Shown here: one piece after another, positions 1 through 8,151 of the stretch | Layout: each line of letters opens with the position of its first letter | Numbering within the stretch: the first letter of the stretch is position 1 | Assembly (NCBI RefSeq): GCF_965118635.1 | Contig: NZ_CBCPHV010000007.1 | Location: 1 to 64,000, forward strand | Source: Empedobacter brevis_A | Lineage (GTDB): Bacteria; Bacteroidota; Bacteroidia; Flavobacteriales; Weeksellaceae | Direction: 5' to 3' | DNA: 64,000 nucleotides | Notes under the pieces: model-generated | Seen by the model: only the letters and a program-made list of their open reading frames with translations | The model's database searches: none | What the model was told of the DNA's origin: nothing | Program-made: the position numbers and the translations under genes

Positions 1-38
1 ATATTCTTTTACTTATTCAAATGTATAAACAAAAAAAA

Positions 39-58
39 TGTAAACCAAATAGTTTACA
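39..58. promoter_or_regulatory. Inverted repeat, candidate operator of the adjacent HTH gene
   Basis: Two perfect 7-base arms, TGTAAAC and GTTTACA, are separated by six bases and lie 33 bases before the start of the small HTH gene. Position and symmetry suit a dimeric Xre-type repressor acting on its own promoter. The inverted repeat is seen directly; its role as an operator is inference. Confidence 0.4.
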
Positions 59-90
59 ATAAATTTTTAATAAACTCTTAAAATTGTCTT

Positions 91-351
91 ATGCCTAAGT
101 TAAGTAATGAAGATAAAGAGTTAAGAGATACTATTAAAAAAAGGTTTTTAACAATTTTAGAAGAAAAGAAAATGTCAAAATCAGATTTAGCAAACTTATC
201 TGATAAAGACCGTCAAGCTATAAATAAATGGACAAACTTGAATAATGAGGATGGATTAACAATTTACACAATTAAAAACCTATGTCGAATTCTTAAAATA
301 AGTTTGACAACGTTTTTTAATGATAAATCATTTAATAATTATACAAAATAA
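91..351 (+). CDS. Small Xre/Cro-type helix-turn-helix regulator
   Basis: An 86-residue basic protein that is little more than one DNA-binding fold. Residues about 13-75 resemble a Cro/C1-type HTH: helix 1 near FLTILEEKKMSKSDLA, a turn, then a recognition-like helix near DRQAINKW, and a closing stretch with TIKNLCRILKISLTTFF, where the 'L.rIL.isl..f' pattern is typical of Xre domains. There is no second domain, so it probably acts as a simple dimeric repressor or a defence/toxin-linked regulator; no toxin gene is visible. It diverges in orientation from polysaccharide locus A and is separated from it by a shared terminator. An inverted repeat lies just upstream. Confidence 0.6.
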   Translation: MPKLSNEDKELRDTIKKRFLTILEEKKMSKSDLANLSDKDRQAINKWTNLNNEDGLTIYTIKNLCRILKISLTTFFNDKSFNNYTK

Positions 352-353
352 CA

Positions 354-380
354 AAAGCTCCATTAGGAGCCTTATTTTTT
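354..380. terminator. Bidirectional terminator between HTH gene and locus A
   Basis: The hairpin GCTCC-ATTA-GGAGC is followed by a T-rich tract on the plus strand and by TTTT on the minus strand. It sits between the convergent HTH gene and the acetyltransferase, whose stop codon overlaps its right edge. Confidence 0.6.
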
Positions 381-981
381 ATTCGTTTATATCTTTTATT
401 TTAATGATTTTTCCTGGATTTCCTACAACCGTTGCTCCATCTGGAATATCCTTTATAATGACAGCTCCTGCACCGATTGTACACCATTTGCCAATTCTAA
501 CACCTTGTATAACGCAAGCTCCTATTCCTACATGTGTTCCTTCTCCTACCTCAACATTACCCGCTAATGCTACATTTGGGGAAATATGTGCAAAATCGTC
601 GATAATACAATCATGATCTATGGAAGCATTTGTATTGATTATACAGTGTTTTCCAATCTTTACTTCGGAATTAATAGAAACGCCAGTCATTATTACTGTT
701 CCTTCTTTTATTGTAGCTCTTTTAGAAATTACAGCTTTTGGATGAATTAAAATAAGGTAAGAAAATTGAGTATTTTCTTCTGCAATTTTTTTTCGCACTT
801 GGTTATTACCTATTGAGATAACTACTTCAATATTTTTATCTGGCAGTTCATTTATTATTGGATAGTTCAATAATTGGTTCTTAGATAAATCTTCGTCAAG
901 AAATCCTTCAATATTAATATTATTTTCTTCTGCAATTTCTACAATTACTTTTCCATGTCCGCTTGCTCCGTATAAATACAT
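379..981 (-). CDS. NeuD/PglD-like sugar O/N-acetyltransferase (left-handed beta-helix)
   Basis: A 200-residue protein with the PglD/NeuD architecture. The N-terminal Rossmann-like lobe begins YGASGHGKV (residues 4-12) and is followed by hexapeptide repeats from about residue 85 to 190. His123 in ASIDHDC matches the general-base histidine of PglD. The family transfers an acetyl group from acetyl-CoA to an amino or hydroxyl group of a nucleotide-linked sugar. It is the last gene of locus A, four bases after the PglC-like transferase, so a PglA/PglC/PglD-type trio closes the locus. No PglE or PglF (aminotransferase, dehydratase) is in the window, so the substrate is open. Family assignment is firm; the exact sugar is not. 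Confidence 0.85.
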   Translation of the reverse strand: MYLYGASGHGKVIVEIAEENNINIEGFLDEDLSKNQLLNYPIINELPDKNIEVVISIGNNQVRKKIAEENTQFSYLILIHPKAVISKRATIKEGTVIMTGVSINSEVKIGKHCIINTNASIDHDCIIDDFAHISPNVALAGNVEVGEGTHVGIGACVIQGVRIGKWCTIGAGAVIIKDIPDGATVVGNPGKIIKIKDINE

Positions 982-984
982 GTC

Positions 985-1590
985 TTAATTATTTCCGTTA
1001 AAAGGTTCTATTGTTACATGCCCATCGGCTGAAATTCCTTCAGATTTAAATACTTTTTTAAACGTTGTTAAAAACACATTCAAATCAGTTTTAAATGAAA
1101 TATGATCGACATACCAAACATCCAATTCAAATTTCTTTGTCCAAGAAATGGCATTTCTACCATTTACTTGTGCCCAACCTGTAATCCCTGGACGTACATG
1201 ATGCCTTCTTTTTTGAGTTTCGTTATACAAAGGTAAATATTGTGGTAATAAAGGACGTGGTCCTATTAACGACATATCTCCTTTTAGAACATTAATTAAT
1301 TGAGGAATTTCATCCAACGAAGTTTTACGAACAAATGCTCCAATTGGTGTTAAACGATCTGCATCTGGTAATAAGTTCCCATCTTTATCTTTTTTATCAT
1401 TCATCGTTTTAAACTTGATGATTTTAAAAATATTTTCGTTCAATCCTGGACGAGCCTGAAAAAAGAAAGGCTTTCCTTGATTTGCAAAATATAATCCAAT
1501 CATCACAAATATAAATATTGGAGAAAGAATGATTAACCCTGTTAAAGCAATAATGAAATCGAAAAAGCGCTTAATATAATTTTGATACAT
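985..1590 (-). CDS. Monotopic phosphoglycosyl transferase (PglC-like initiating sugar transferase)
   Basis: 201 residues, the size of minimal PglC-type enzymes that move a sugar-1-phosphate from a UDP-sugar onto undecaprenyl phosphate in the inner membrane, the first step of repeat-unit assembly. A re-entrant hydrophobic helix (residues about 8-34) is followed by FKIIKFKTM, the catalytic Asp93-Glu94 pair in KTSLDEIPQL, and the GPRP and RPGITGWAQVNGRN blocks of the family. It lacks the extra N-terminal membrane segments of WcaJ/WbaP, unlike the long initiating transferase in locus B. It lies in a tight run with the acetyltransferase and a GT4, consistent with one transcript. The donor sugar is not predictable. 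Confidence 0.9.
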   Translation of the reverse strand: MYQNYIKRFFDFIIALTGLIILSPIFIFVMIGLYFANQGKPFFFQARPGLNENIFKIIKFKTMNDKKDKDGNLLPDADRLTPIGAFVRKTSLDEIPQLINVLKGDMSLIGPRPLLPQYLPLYNETQKRRHHVRPGITGWAQVNGRNAISWTKKFELDVWYVDHISFKTDLNVFLTTFKKVFKSEGISADGHVTIEPFNGNN

Positions 1591-1600
1591 GATATTAAAT

Positions 1601-2755
1601 TTATTTATTTGGTAGCTTACTAATTAATTGATTATACTCAGCTAAAAGTGCATTCCAAACTACTGATTGTTCATAACGTGCCTGAATCATTGGCCTCGCA
1701 TTTTTCTTTAATTCATGATAAAAATCTTTATCATCAATCATTTTTTGCATAGCTATTAATATAACGTCTGAACTTTTAACTGGTATGATTGTTCCATTTC
1801 TACTTTCAATTATAATTTCATTGCATCCATTAATATCAGAAACGATACTTGGCAATTCCATTGCTCCTGCTTGCATAACTACATTGGGAAATCCTTCGCG
1901 ATAACTAGGAAATACAAGTGCATGAGAAATAGCAAAATATGGACGAACATCTTTTTGGAAACCAACTGTTAGAATAGCTGGATTGATCTCTATTTCTTTA
2001 AGTGTTTCGTCCTGCAAAGGATCAAGTTCACTTTCTAAAGGTCCTACCAACAAAAGTTTTACATTTTGTTTATTTAGTTTAGAGAACGCTTTTATCAACT
2101 CATTGATTCCTTTGTCTCCTACTAAACGCCCTACAAAAACAAAGACAAAATCAGTAGGCTGAATCTGTAATTTTATTTTCAATTGAGCTTGTTTTTCTTC
2201 TGAAATTTGTTGTCTAGAAAAAAAAGAAGTATCAATTCCATTTGAAGAACCTTCTCCAATAACTTTTAATTTATCAGCTGATGTATAACTATTTTGTAAA
2301 ATAAAATCATACAATCCTTTTGAGTTAGGATAAACTTTGGTTGCTGATGAATAGGTTAACTTTTCAACAAAATCTAATACTTTTCTTTTAACTCCTACAG
2401 CTTCCATTAAAGGCAAACCTGCAACTGTATGCAGACGAATGGGTACTCCTGCCAATTTTGCAGCTAACATTCCAACAATACCTGCTTTTGGGGTATGCGT
2501 GTGTACAATTTGTGGTTGTTCTTTTTTTAAATATTTATATGTTTTTATTAAAGATTTAATGTCTTGAATTGGTGTAATTTTACGAGACATTTCAATTGGA
2601 ACTACTGTTATTCCTTCCTCATTTTCCACTTCTTCCAACTCTTTCTCATTTGAAGAAACTCCAATGACCTCAAAATAATGAGACATAAATTTTAATTGTC
2701 CTCGTAATAATACTTTAAGAGAAAGAGGGATGGTTGTAATTCGGATGAGTTTCAA
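1601..2755 (-). CDS. Glycosyltransferase family 4 (PglA-like)
   Basis: 384 residues with a GT-B fold. The N-terminal half has HTHTPKAGIVGMLAAKLAGV, typical of PglA-type GT4 enzymes that add the second sugar to a lipid-linked monosaccharide. The C-terminal half has the nucleotide-sugar site FVFVGRLVGDKGINELI and the E-x7-E region near REGFPNVVMQAGAMELP. It sits directly upstream of the PglC-like transferase, as in Campylobacter-type pgl loci, so it probably extends the first sugar at the cytoplasmic face of the inner membrane. Codon use is less AT-rich than in the upstream genes of the locus, which suggests it belongs to a conserved end rather than the variable core. Confidence 0.85.
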   Translation of the reverse strand: MKLIRITTIPLSLKVLLRGQLKFMSHYFEVIGVSSNEKELEEVENEEGITVVPIEMSRKITPIQDIKSLIKTYKYLKKEQPQIVHTHTPKAGIVGMLAAKLAGVPIRLHTVAGLPLMEAVGVKRKVLDFVEKLTYSSATKVYPNSKGLYDFILQNSYTSADKLKVIGEGSSNGIDTSFFSRQQISEEKQAQLKIKLQIQPTDFVFVFVGRLVGDKGINELIKAFSKLNKQNVKLLLVGPLESELDPLQDETLKEIEINPAILTVGFQKDVRPYFAISHALVFPSYREGFPNVVMQAGAMELPSIVSDINGCNEIIIESRNGTIIPVKSSDVILIAMQKMIDDKDFYHELKKNARPMIQARYEQSVVWNALLAEYNQLISKLPNK

Positions 2756-3864
2756 TTTCTTTTTATTTTATTCTTATTTAAGCTTTTAAGCTCAATTAAT
2801 ATATTATTATCTATTTTATTATTTACTTTAATGTTATTATATTCTAATTCTATATTATCAAGTGAAAAATTATTATCCCTAAATCTTAATGGTATATTAT
2901 TATTAATTAGATTTATATTTTTTAAAATAATGTTACCTTTTAAACCTTTCTTTTTTTCAGATTTTAAATTATAGAATGACATACCATACTTTGAATCTAT
3001 ATCATTATAATTATTAATATAAATATTAACATTATTTGAAGTATTATACCCTTTTAAATTATTTATATACAAAGACGTCCCGCTATTAAAATTATTAAAT
3101 GTAGTTACATCTTCAACTATTAAATCAATAATTTTATTAATCTCTGTATTCGGTTCTATATCTAATCCTGTTTGAGGGTTAGCACCATTTGTATTAGATA
3201 TTAATAACTTCTTTAACAATATTTTTTTCCCACTAATTATACTAATACCATTTCTACGATTATTATCTATTAAACCTCCTAAAATATTAATATTTGACGA
3301 AAAATTATTACCACCTATATATATACCATCACCCCAAAAGTCTTTAATGTTAGAGTTGTATATAAATACATTTTTAGAATTAATTATATTAACACCCATT
3401 CCCCACTCACCTTTATTACTCAAATGATTTTTTCTATCACCAACAATATTCATATTAAATATTTTTACATTAGAAATGTTATTAATATTTATTAATCCAT
3501 ATCCTTGTTTGTCAGATGGTTTTAAGATAAATTTTGATTTTTTATTAAAAATTAAAATTGTATTATTTTTTAACTTGATCCCATTATCATTAATTAAAAT
3601 AGGAAAATTAGGTAAAATAATTACTTCATTTTTATTTATAGCTTCTTGAATATTATCAGTGTAATCGACAGAAGCATCTTGCACATAATTTATTGGCAAA
3701 TAACTAACTGCACTTTCAGCATTAGAATAATTACTTGAACTATCTTTTACTATTTTATCATTGATATAAATTGATGGTATTTTTTTAACTTCATATTGTC
3801 CATTAAGATTACAACTTAAAAGTAAGTTAAAAAAATATAAACCGATAAATCTCATATATATCAT
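2752..3864 (-). CDS. Right-handed beta-helix (pectate-lyase-like) surface or periplasmic protein
   Basis: 370 residues. The N-terminus is hydrophobic with LLLSC at residues 14-18, a possible lipobox (or a Sec signal if translation starts at Met4). From about residue 70 the pattern is that of a pectate-lyase-like beta-helix: NIQEAINKNEVIILP, then repeated short strands with Asn ladders such as NISNVKIFNMNIVG, GDGIYIGG and NRRNGISIISG. Such folds in glycan loci are often lyases, epimerases or hydrolases acting on the exported polysaccharide; no catalytic set can be assigned here. It overlaps both neighbours by four bases, so it is cotranslated with glycosyltransferases. Strongly Asn/Ile/Lys-rich and AT-rich, like the variable core of the locus. 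Confidence 0.6.
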   Translation of the reverse strand: MIYMRFIGLYFFNLLLSCNLNGQYEVKKIPSIYINDKIVKDSSSNYSNAESAVSYLPINYVQDASVDYTDNIQEAINKNEVIILPNFPILINDNGIKLKNNTILIFNKKSKFILKPSDKQGYGLININNISNVKIFNMNIVGDRKNHLSNKGEWGMGVNIINSKNVFIYNSNIKDFWGDGIYIGGNNFSSNINILGGLIDNNRRNGISIISGKKILLKKLLISNTNGANPQTGLDIEPNTEINKIIDLIVEDVTTFNNFNSGTSLYINNLKGYNTSNNVNIYINNYNDIDSKYGMSFYNLKSEKKKGLKGNIILKNINLINNNIPLRFRDNNFSLDNIELEYNNIKVNNKIDNNILIELKSLNKNKIKRN

Positions 3865-4943
3865 TTTTTATATTCTGACAAATATCTTTCAACAACTGTT
3901 CCAATTGAGTAATTATTAGCTCTATCTAAACAAAGTTTTGATTTTTTTAAGTAAAATAATTCATCTTTAATTAATCTATTTATAATAAATGCTAATTTGT
4001 CTATATTACCCTTAGGAAACAAAATTCCATATTCAGACACAATTTCCGATAGACCAGCAACATCTGAAGCAACAATTGGTTTTCCACAAGCCATTCCTTC
4101 AACTGCAGCAATACCAAAACCTTCATAATTTGAAGAAACAATCACTACATCACACATGTTTACCAACTCTGGAATATCTGGTCTATTTCCTAATAATATT
4201 ACTCTATCCTCTAAATCTAATTGATTAATAAGATTTTCAATATTACTTCTTTCACTTCCATCACCTACTAATAATAATTTTACTTGAGTTGGTAGTTTTT
4301 TTAAAGACTTAATTACAGTTAACTGATCTTTAGCTAATCTAAAACTAGCTATCTGGATTAAAATAAAATCATTGATATTGAAATTAAAGTCTTCTTTTTT
4401 ATAAGATGATGAATTTTGAAACTTAAGTAAGTCTATTCCATTATTTATTACAACACATTTCTTTTCAAACTTTTTTCCTAGATGATTTATCAAATTTGAT
4501 TTTGTAGAAGAAGATATACAAATTACTCTATCCAAACTTGAATAAACTTTCTTTTCAATAAATTTTAAATAAATTTTATTTCGTCTATTATTTTCAGTGC
4601 TATGCTCAGTAAAAAATAACTTACTTTTTCTTTTCATGAAAAATAAACGATAAAAAACACCCCAATATAATGTTGGAAATAAATGCAAATGGATAATATC
4701 AGCATCTTTAATGTACTTATTTAATTGAAATAATATCTTAATATTAAAAAGATTTTTATTTTTTAAGTTTATCAATTTAATATTCTTATTTGCTTTTACT
4801 TCATCAATTAAATTAGATTTAGAATTTGAAAGTAAAATAAGATTAATTTCATTATCTGAGAATGACATTTCTTTACACATGTCAACAACAAGTCTTTCTG
4901 CTCCTCCTAAATTAAGACTATTTATTATATGATAAATTTTCAT
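3861..4943 (-). CDS. Glycosyltransferase family 4
   Basis: 360 residues, GT-B fold. It opens with MKIYHIINSLNLGGAERLV, the GGAE signature of many GT4 enzymes, and contains the C-terminal donor-binding blocks FILIQIASFRLAKDQ, KLLLVGDGSERSNIE and SSNYEGFGIAAVEGMACGKP. It is a cytoplasmic or membrane-associated retaining transferase that adds one sugar to the lipid-linked repeat unit. It overlaps the 3' end of the polymerase gene by 26 bases and the beta-helix gene by four. Linkage and sugar cannot be read from sequence. Confidence 0.85.
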   Translation of the reverse strand: MKIYHIINSLNLGGAERLVVDMCKEMSFSDNEINLILLSNSKSNLIDEVKANKNIKLINLKNKNLFNIKILFQLNKYIKDADIIHLHLFPTLYWGVFYRLFFMKRKSKLFFTEHSTENNRRNKIYLKFIEKKVYSSLDRVICISSSTKSNLINHLGKKFEKKCVVINNGIDLLKFQNSSSYKKEDFNFNINDFILIQIASFRLAKDQLTVIKSLKKLPTQVKLLLVGDGSERSNIENLINQLDLEDRVILLGNRPDIPELVNMCDVVIVSSNYEGFGIAAVEGMACGKPIVASDVAGLSEIVSEYGILFPKGNIDKLAFIINRLIKDELFYLKKSKLCLDRANNYSIGTVVERYLSEYKK

Positions 4944-6174
4944 AATATTTTTTTAACGCTATCCAATAAAAAATAAACATTAACCAATTTATATCTAATA
5001 ATCCTTTTAAATTTCCAATAAACAGTATTAATGTTAATGCTACTAGTAAAAATCTAAAAACTTTATTATGTTTATTATACTTAATATTAAATTTTAATAT
5101 ATATAAATGTATTAGAAAAAATGATATCATACCTAAGATACCATAATAGTACACAAGCCTAGAGTAACCTACATCTGTATGCATATAAAATGATCCATTT
5201 TCATAATAAAATTGTCCATCTCCAAAAAGTATTGATTTTAAATCAGATGGAAATATTAACATATCTTTTACACCTTCTGTCGATTTTGTAGAAATCTCAC
5301 CTGTATTAAATAAATTAATAAATATTTCAAAAGAGTGGTTAAATGATGAAATCTTCATTAAATCATCTATGTTATTTATTATGTATAAAAATATTATACT
5401 GCCAATAATAAATAATAAGCTAAAAACCTTAGGTATAATTGTATACTTCTTTTGTATTATTAAAGTACCAAAATAAAAAAACACTGATATTATTATACCT
5501 AAATATGCTATTCTAGCTATATATATTCCTGTAATAGAAATAAATAAATATATTAAAAACCATAATAACTTACTCTTATTGATTTGAGTCAAAATATATA
5601 CAGATAATAATATTCCTATACAAGCTATTATTCCTCCTGAGAAAAAAGTTCCAATACCAATACCTATAAATCTAGAACCAAATTCTACAACATTATTTAA
5701 AGCATATTCAAACTTATCTCCAGTACTTTGAATTGATACAACTAAAAAAAGTAAGTTAGGGTTTAAAAACATTATTAAAGCCAATACATTATGTAAAAAT
5801 ATAGAGGCAACCAATACTTTAGATATTAATAAAATATCAAAATTTAATCTTTTAACTAGTAAAAATGCTCCAAAAATATAGATTAAATTTTGAAAAGTAT
5901 TTCCTATAAATCTAGGATCTAGATTATTATTGATAATAGAAGTTAAAACTATAAATATTATAGGTAATAATATTATTAAAATTATTTTTAAAAACGATTT
6001 TGGAATACCTTTTTTAAAAATATTACAAAAAACTATAAACCCTATAAACCCTATTAGTACTCTTGTTCTTAAAATCGATGGTAAAAATACAAACGATACA
6101 TTAAAAATATAGAAGAAAGATAAAATTACATTAAAAAAATATTTACTAAAATACGCTACTCTATTTTCTTTCAT
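4918..6174 (-). CDS. Wzy-like O-antigen/capsule polymerase
   Basis: 418 residues, almost entirely hydrophobic, with roughly ten to twelve membrane segments and one longer hydrophilic loop around residues 255-315, the layout of Wzy polymerases. Wzy joins flipped undecaprenyl-linked repeat units in the periplasm. No strong motif exists for the family; the call rests on topology, the match in size and its position between GT2, GT4 and Wzx genes of one locus. It overlaps the GT2 upstream by 14 bases and the GT4 downstream by 26. Very AT-rich. Confidence 0.7.
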   Translation of the reverse strand: MKENRVAYFSKYFFNVILSFFYIFNVSFVFLPSILRTRVLIGFIGFIVFCNIFKKGIPKSFLKIILIILLPIIFIVLTSIINNNLDPRFIGNTFQNLIYIFGAFLLVKRLNFDILLISKVLVASIFLHNVLALIMFLNPNLLFLVVSIQSTGDKFEYALNNVVEFGSRFIGIGIGTFFSGGIIACIGILLSVYILTQINKSKLLWFLIYLFISITGIYIARIAYLGIIISVFFYFGTLIIQKKYTIIPKVFSLLFIIGSIIFLYIINNIDDLMKISSFNHSFEIFINLFNTGEISTKSTEGVKDMLIFPSDLKSILFGDGQFYYENGSFYMHTDVGYSRLVYYYGILGMISFFLIHLYILKFNIKYNKHNKVFRFLLVALTLILFIGNLKGLLDINWLMFIFYWIALKKYYENLSYNK

Positions 6175-7171
6175 TATATAAATTTAATAAACCAAAAACT
6201 AATAATTTAATATTTATAAATTTTATATCTGATAATTTTAATTTTCTAATATTAAAAATGATAATTTTCAAATATCTTTTTCCAAATATTTTTAAAATAT
6301 CATTTTTGATATATCCTTTTTTATTAATTAATTCTTTTTCTAAGTTTGAAAAAAAATTATTTATATAATATAAATTATATTCATTAAAATCTATGGTTCT
6401 AATTTTTTGAGATAACGATAATATATAAAGAAAATTAATATCTTTTTCTAATAATACTATATCTGTATTAAGTTTTAATGCTTTTAATTGAATACTTGAA
6501 ATTACCTTTTTTCTCAAGTCTATATTACTTTCCCCAACACTTGTTTGACTATTTGGAGTATTTCGATATCTTAATAACGGTGTATTGAAATTAAAGCCCT
6601 TGCCATATTGTAAACTTCTAACCCATAATTCATAATCCTCAGCATACTTAAATTCGTGACTATAGTAAAGTCCATTATTAATAAAAATATTTTTTCTAAA
6701 CATCACTGACGGATGTGTAAATGGAGTACTAAAAATTGAATATACTCTAATCTGTAAATCACTTTCTGGTAAATAACTTTTATGATTATCTGTTATATTA
6801 TCACTGAATTCAAGTCTAGAAGAACTACATATTATATACTCATCATTATTCTCTAAAAAATTATATTGTAATTCAAGTCTATTATATTCGGATATATCAT
6901 CGGCATCCATTCTAGCAATATATTTACCTTTAGATAAATTTATTCCTTTATTCAAGGTGTCAATTAATCCTAAATTAGACTCATTTAAAATATATCTTAT
7001 TCTACTGTCTGTATAACTTTTTACTATTTCCTCTGTTTCATCTATTGAACCATCATTAATAACTATTAATTCAAAGTTCTTAAAACTTTGAATTAAGATA
7101 CTATCAATAGCTTCATTAATATATTTTGAGGCATTATACGCAGGTAGTATAACAGATATTTCAGGTTCCAT
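6161..7171 (-). CDS. Glycosyltransferase family 2
   Basis: 336 residues with an N-terminal GT-A domain: ISVILPAYNASKYINEAIDS (residues 5-24), the INDGSIDET nucleotide-binding loop (38-46) and the metal-binding ARMDADD (Asp89, Asp91). After about residue 230 there is a less conserved C-terminal part rich in Ile and Lys. It inverts a nucleotide-activated sugar onto the growing lipid-linked unit. The start overlaps the stop of the pyruvyltransferase-like gene by one base, so translation is coupled. Confidence 0.85.
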   Translation of the reverse strand: MEPEISVILPAYNASKYINEAIDSILIQSFKNFELIVINDGSIDETEEIVKSYTDSRIRYILNESNLGLIDTLNKGINLSKGKYIARMDADDISEYNRLELQYNFLENNDEYIICSSSRLEFSDNITDNHKSYLPESDLQIRVYSIFSTPFTHPSVMFRKNIFINNGLYYSHEFKYAEDYELWVRSLQYGKGFNFNTPLLRYRNTPNSQTSVGESNIDLRKKVISSIQLKALKLNTDIVLLEKDINFLYILSLSQKIRTIDFNEYNLYYINNFFSNLEKELINKKGYIKNDILKIFGKRYLKIIIFNIRKLKLSDIKFINIKLLVFGLLNLYNERK

Positions 7172-8151
7172 TAAATTAATATTAAGTTATTAAAATCTTT
7201 TAACCAACAATCATAGAAACTCTTATTCTTCCCATAAGAATTATCAAGGATGCATACTTTTTTGTCTAATAATATACTTAAAATTAAACCATGTAATCTT
7301 GTAGTATATATAGTACTATAAGGGCTCAAAAATTCAATTCCTTTTTGAATATGATTATTCATTCCATTTCTATTCTTAAACCCATAAGAATCATGTATAA
7401 AACTATTAATAATTGGAAAATCTTTAAATATATATGATACTTTACCATCAAGAGCTTCTATATAATTATTCAATATATTTAATTTTTTATTTTTCGTTTT
7501 ATATGTAGGCCAATCACTTACAGAGTAATTTTCAACCTCAATTATAGCATTATAATTTTTATTTTGAGCTTCTGCATCTGTTCTACTTAATAATAAAACA
7601 TTTTCACTCTTCACTTTCTGAATCAACTTATCAAAATTAAGATAAAAAGCCATATCAGGTGTTAATCTTAATTTCAATTTACCTAAATAGTTTTCTAATA
7701 TTTCATATGAAAACTTATCTCTAACACAAATATGTAAATTTGAATGACTTTTCATTAACTCCATGTCCTTGATTAAATTAGATTTACTATTATAGTGCAC
7801 CGTCTGTGGTAAAATAATAATTTTATTATTAGGAAAGTCTTCAATTATTTTTCTCTTAAAACTTTGGCTTGATTCATAAATATCTCCAAAATTGCCTCCC
7901 CCATGTATTAAAATATTAATTTTTTCGGATGTCACTGCGTTATTTCTAAAAGTATTTCTATTAAATTGCTTTAAACATTTAAAATCTAAACTTTTAAAAA
8001 ATTCAAGTTCACCACTCCAAATTAATGAATCTCCTATATTTCTATGGTTTGGAATATCTACTAATACAAAATCATTGTCAATTAAAGGGCTAATTTCCTT
8101 ATAAATTATTTTTTTTAGACTATCAATATTATTTCTATTTGAGTTTATCAT
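7171..8151 (-). CDS. Polysaccharide pyruvyltransferase family protein
   Basis: 326 residues. Family blocks seen are DIPNHRNIGDSLIWSGE (residues about 32-48), ILIHGGGNFGDIY and KIIILPQTVHY, the layout of PF04230 proteins such as EpsO-type enzymes. They transfer a pyruvyl ketal from phosphoenolpyruvate to a sugar of an exopolysaccharide, adding negative charge. It is four bases into the Wzx gene's 3' end and one base into the GT2, so it belongs to the core of locus A. Some family members may act as glycosyltransferases instead; the fold is certain, the reaction probable. Confidence 0.8.
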   Translation of the reverse strand: MINSNRNNIDSLKKIIYKEISPLIDNDFVLVDIPNHRNIGDSLIWSGELEFFKSLDFKCLKQFNRNTFRNNAVTSEKINILIHGGGNFGDIYESSQSFKRKIIEDFPNNKIIILPQTVHYNSKSNLIKDMELMKSHSNLHICVRDKFSYEILENYLGKLKLRLTPDMAFYLNFDKLIQKVKSENVLLLSRTDAEAQNKNYNAIIEVENYSVSDWPTYKTKNKKLNILNNYIEALDGKVSYIFKDFPIINSFIHDSYGFKNRNGMNNHIQKGIEFLSPYSTIYTTRLHGLILSILLDKKVCILDNSYGKNKSFYDCWLKDFNNLILI

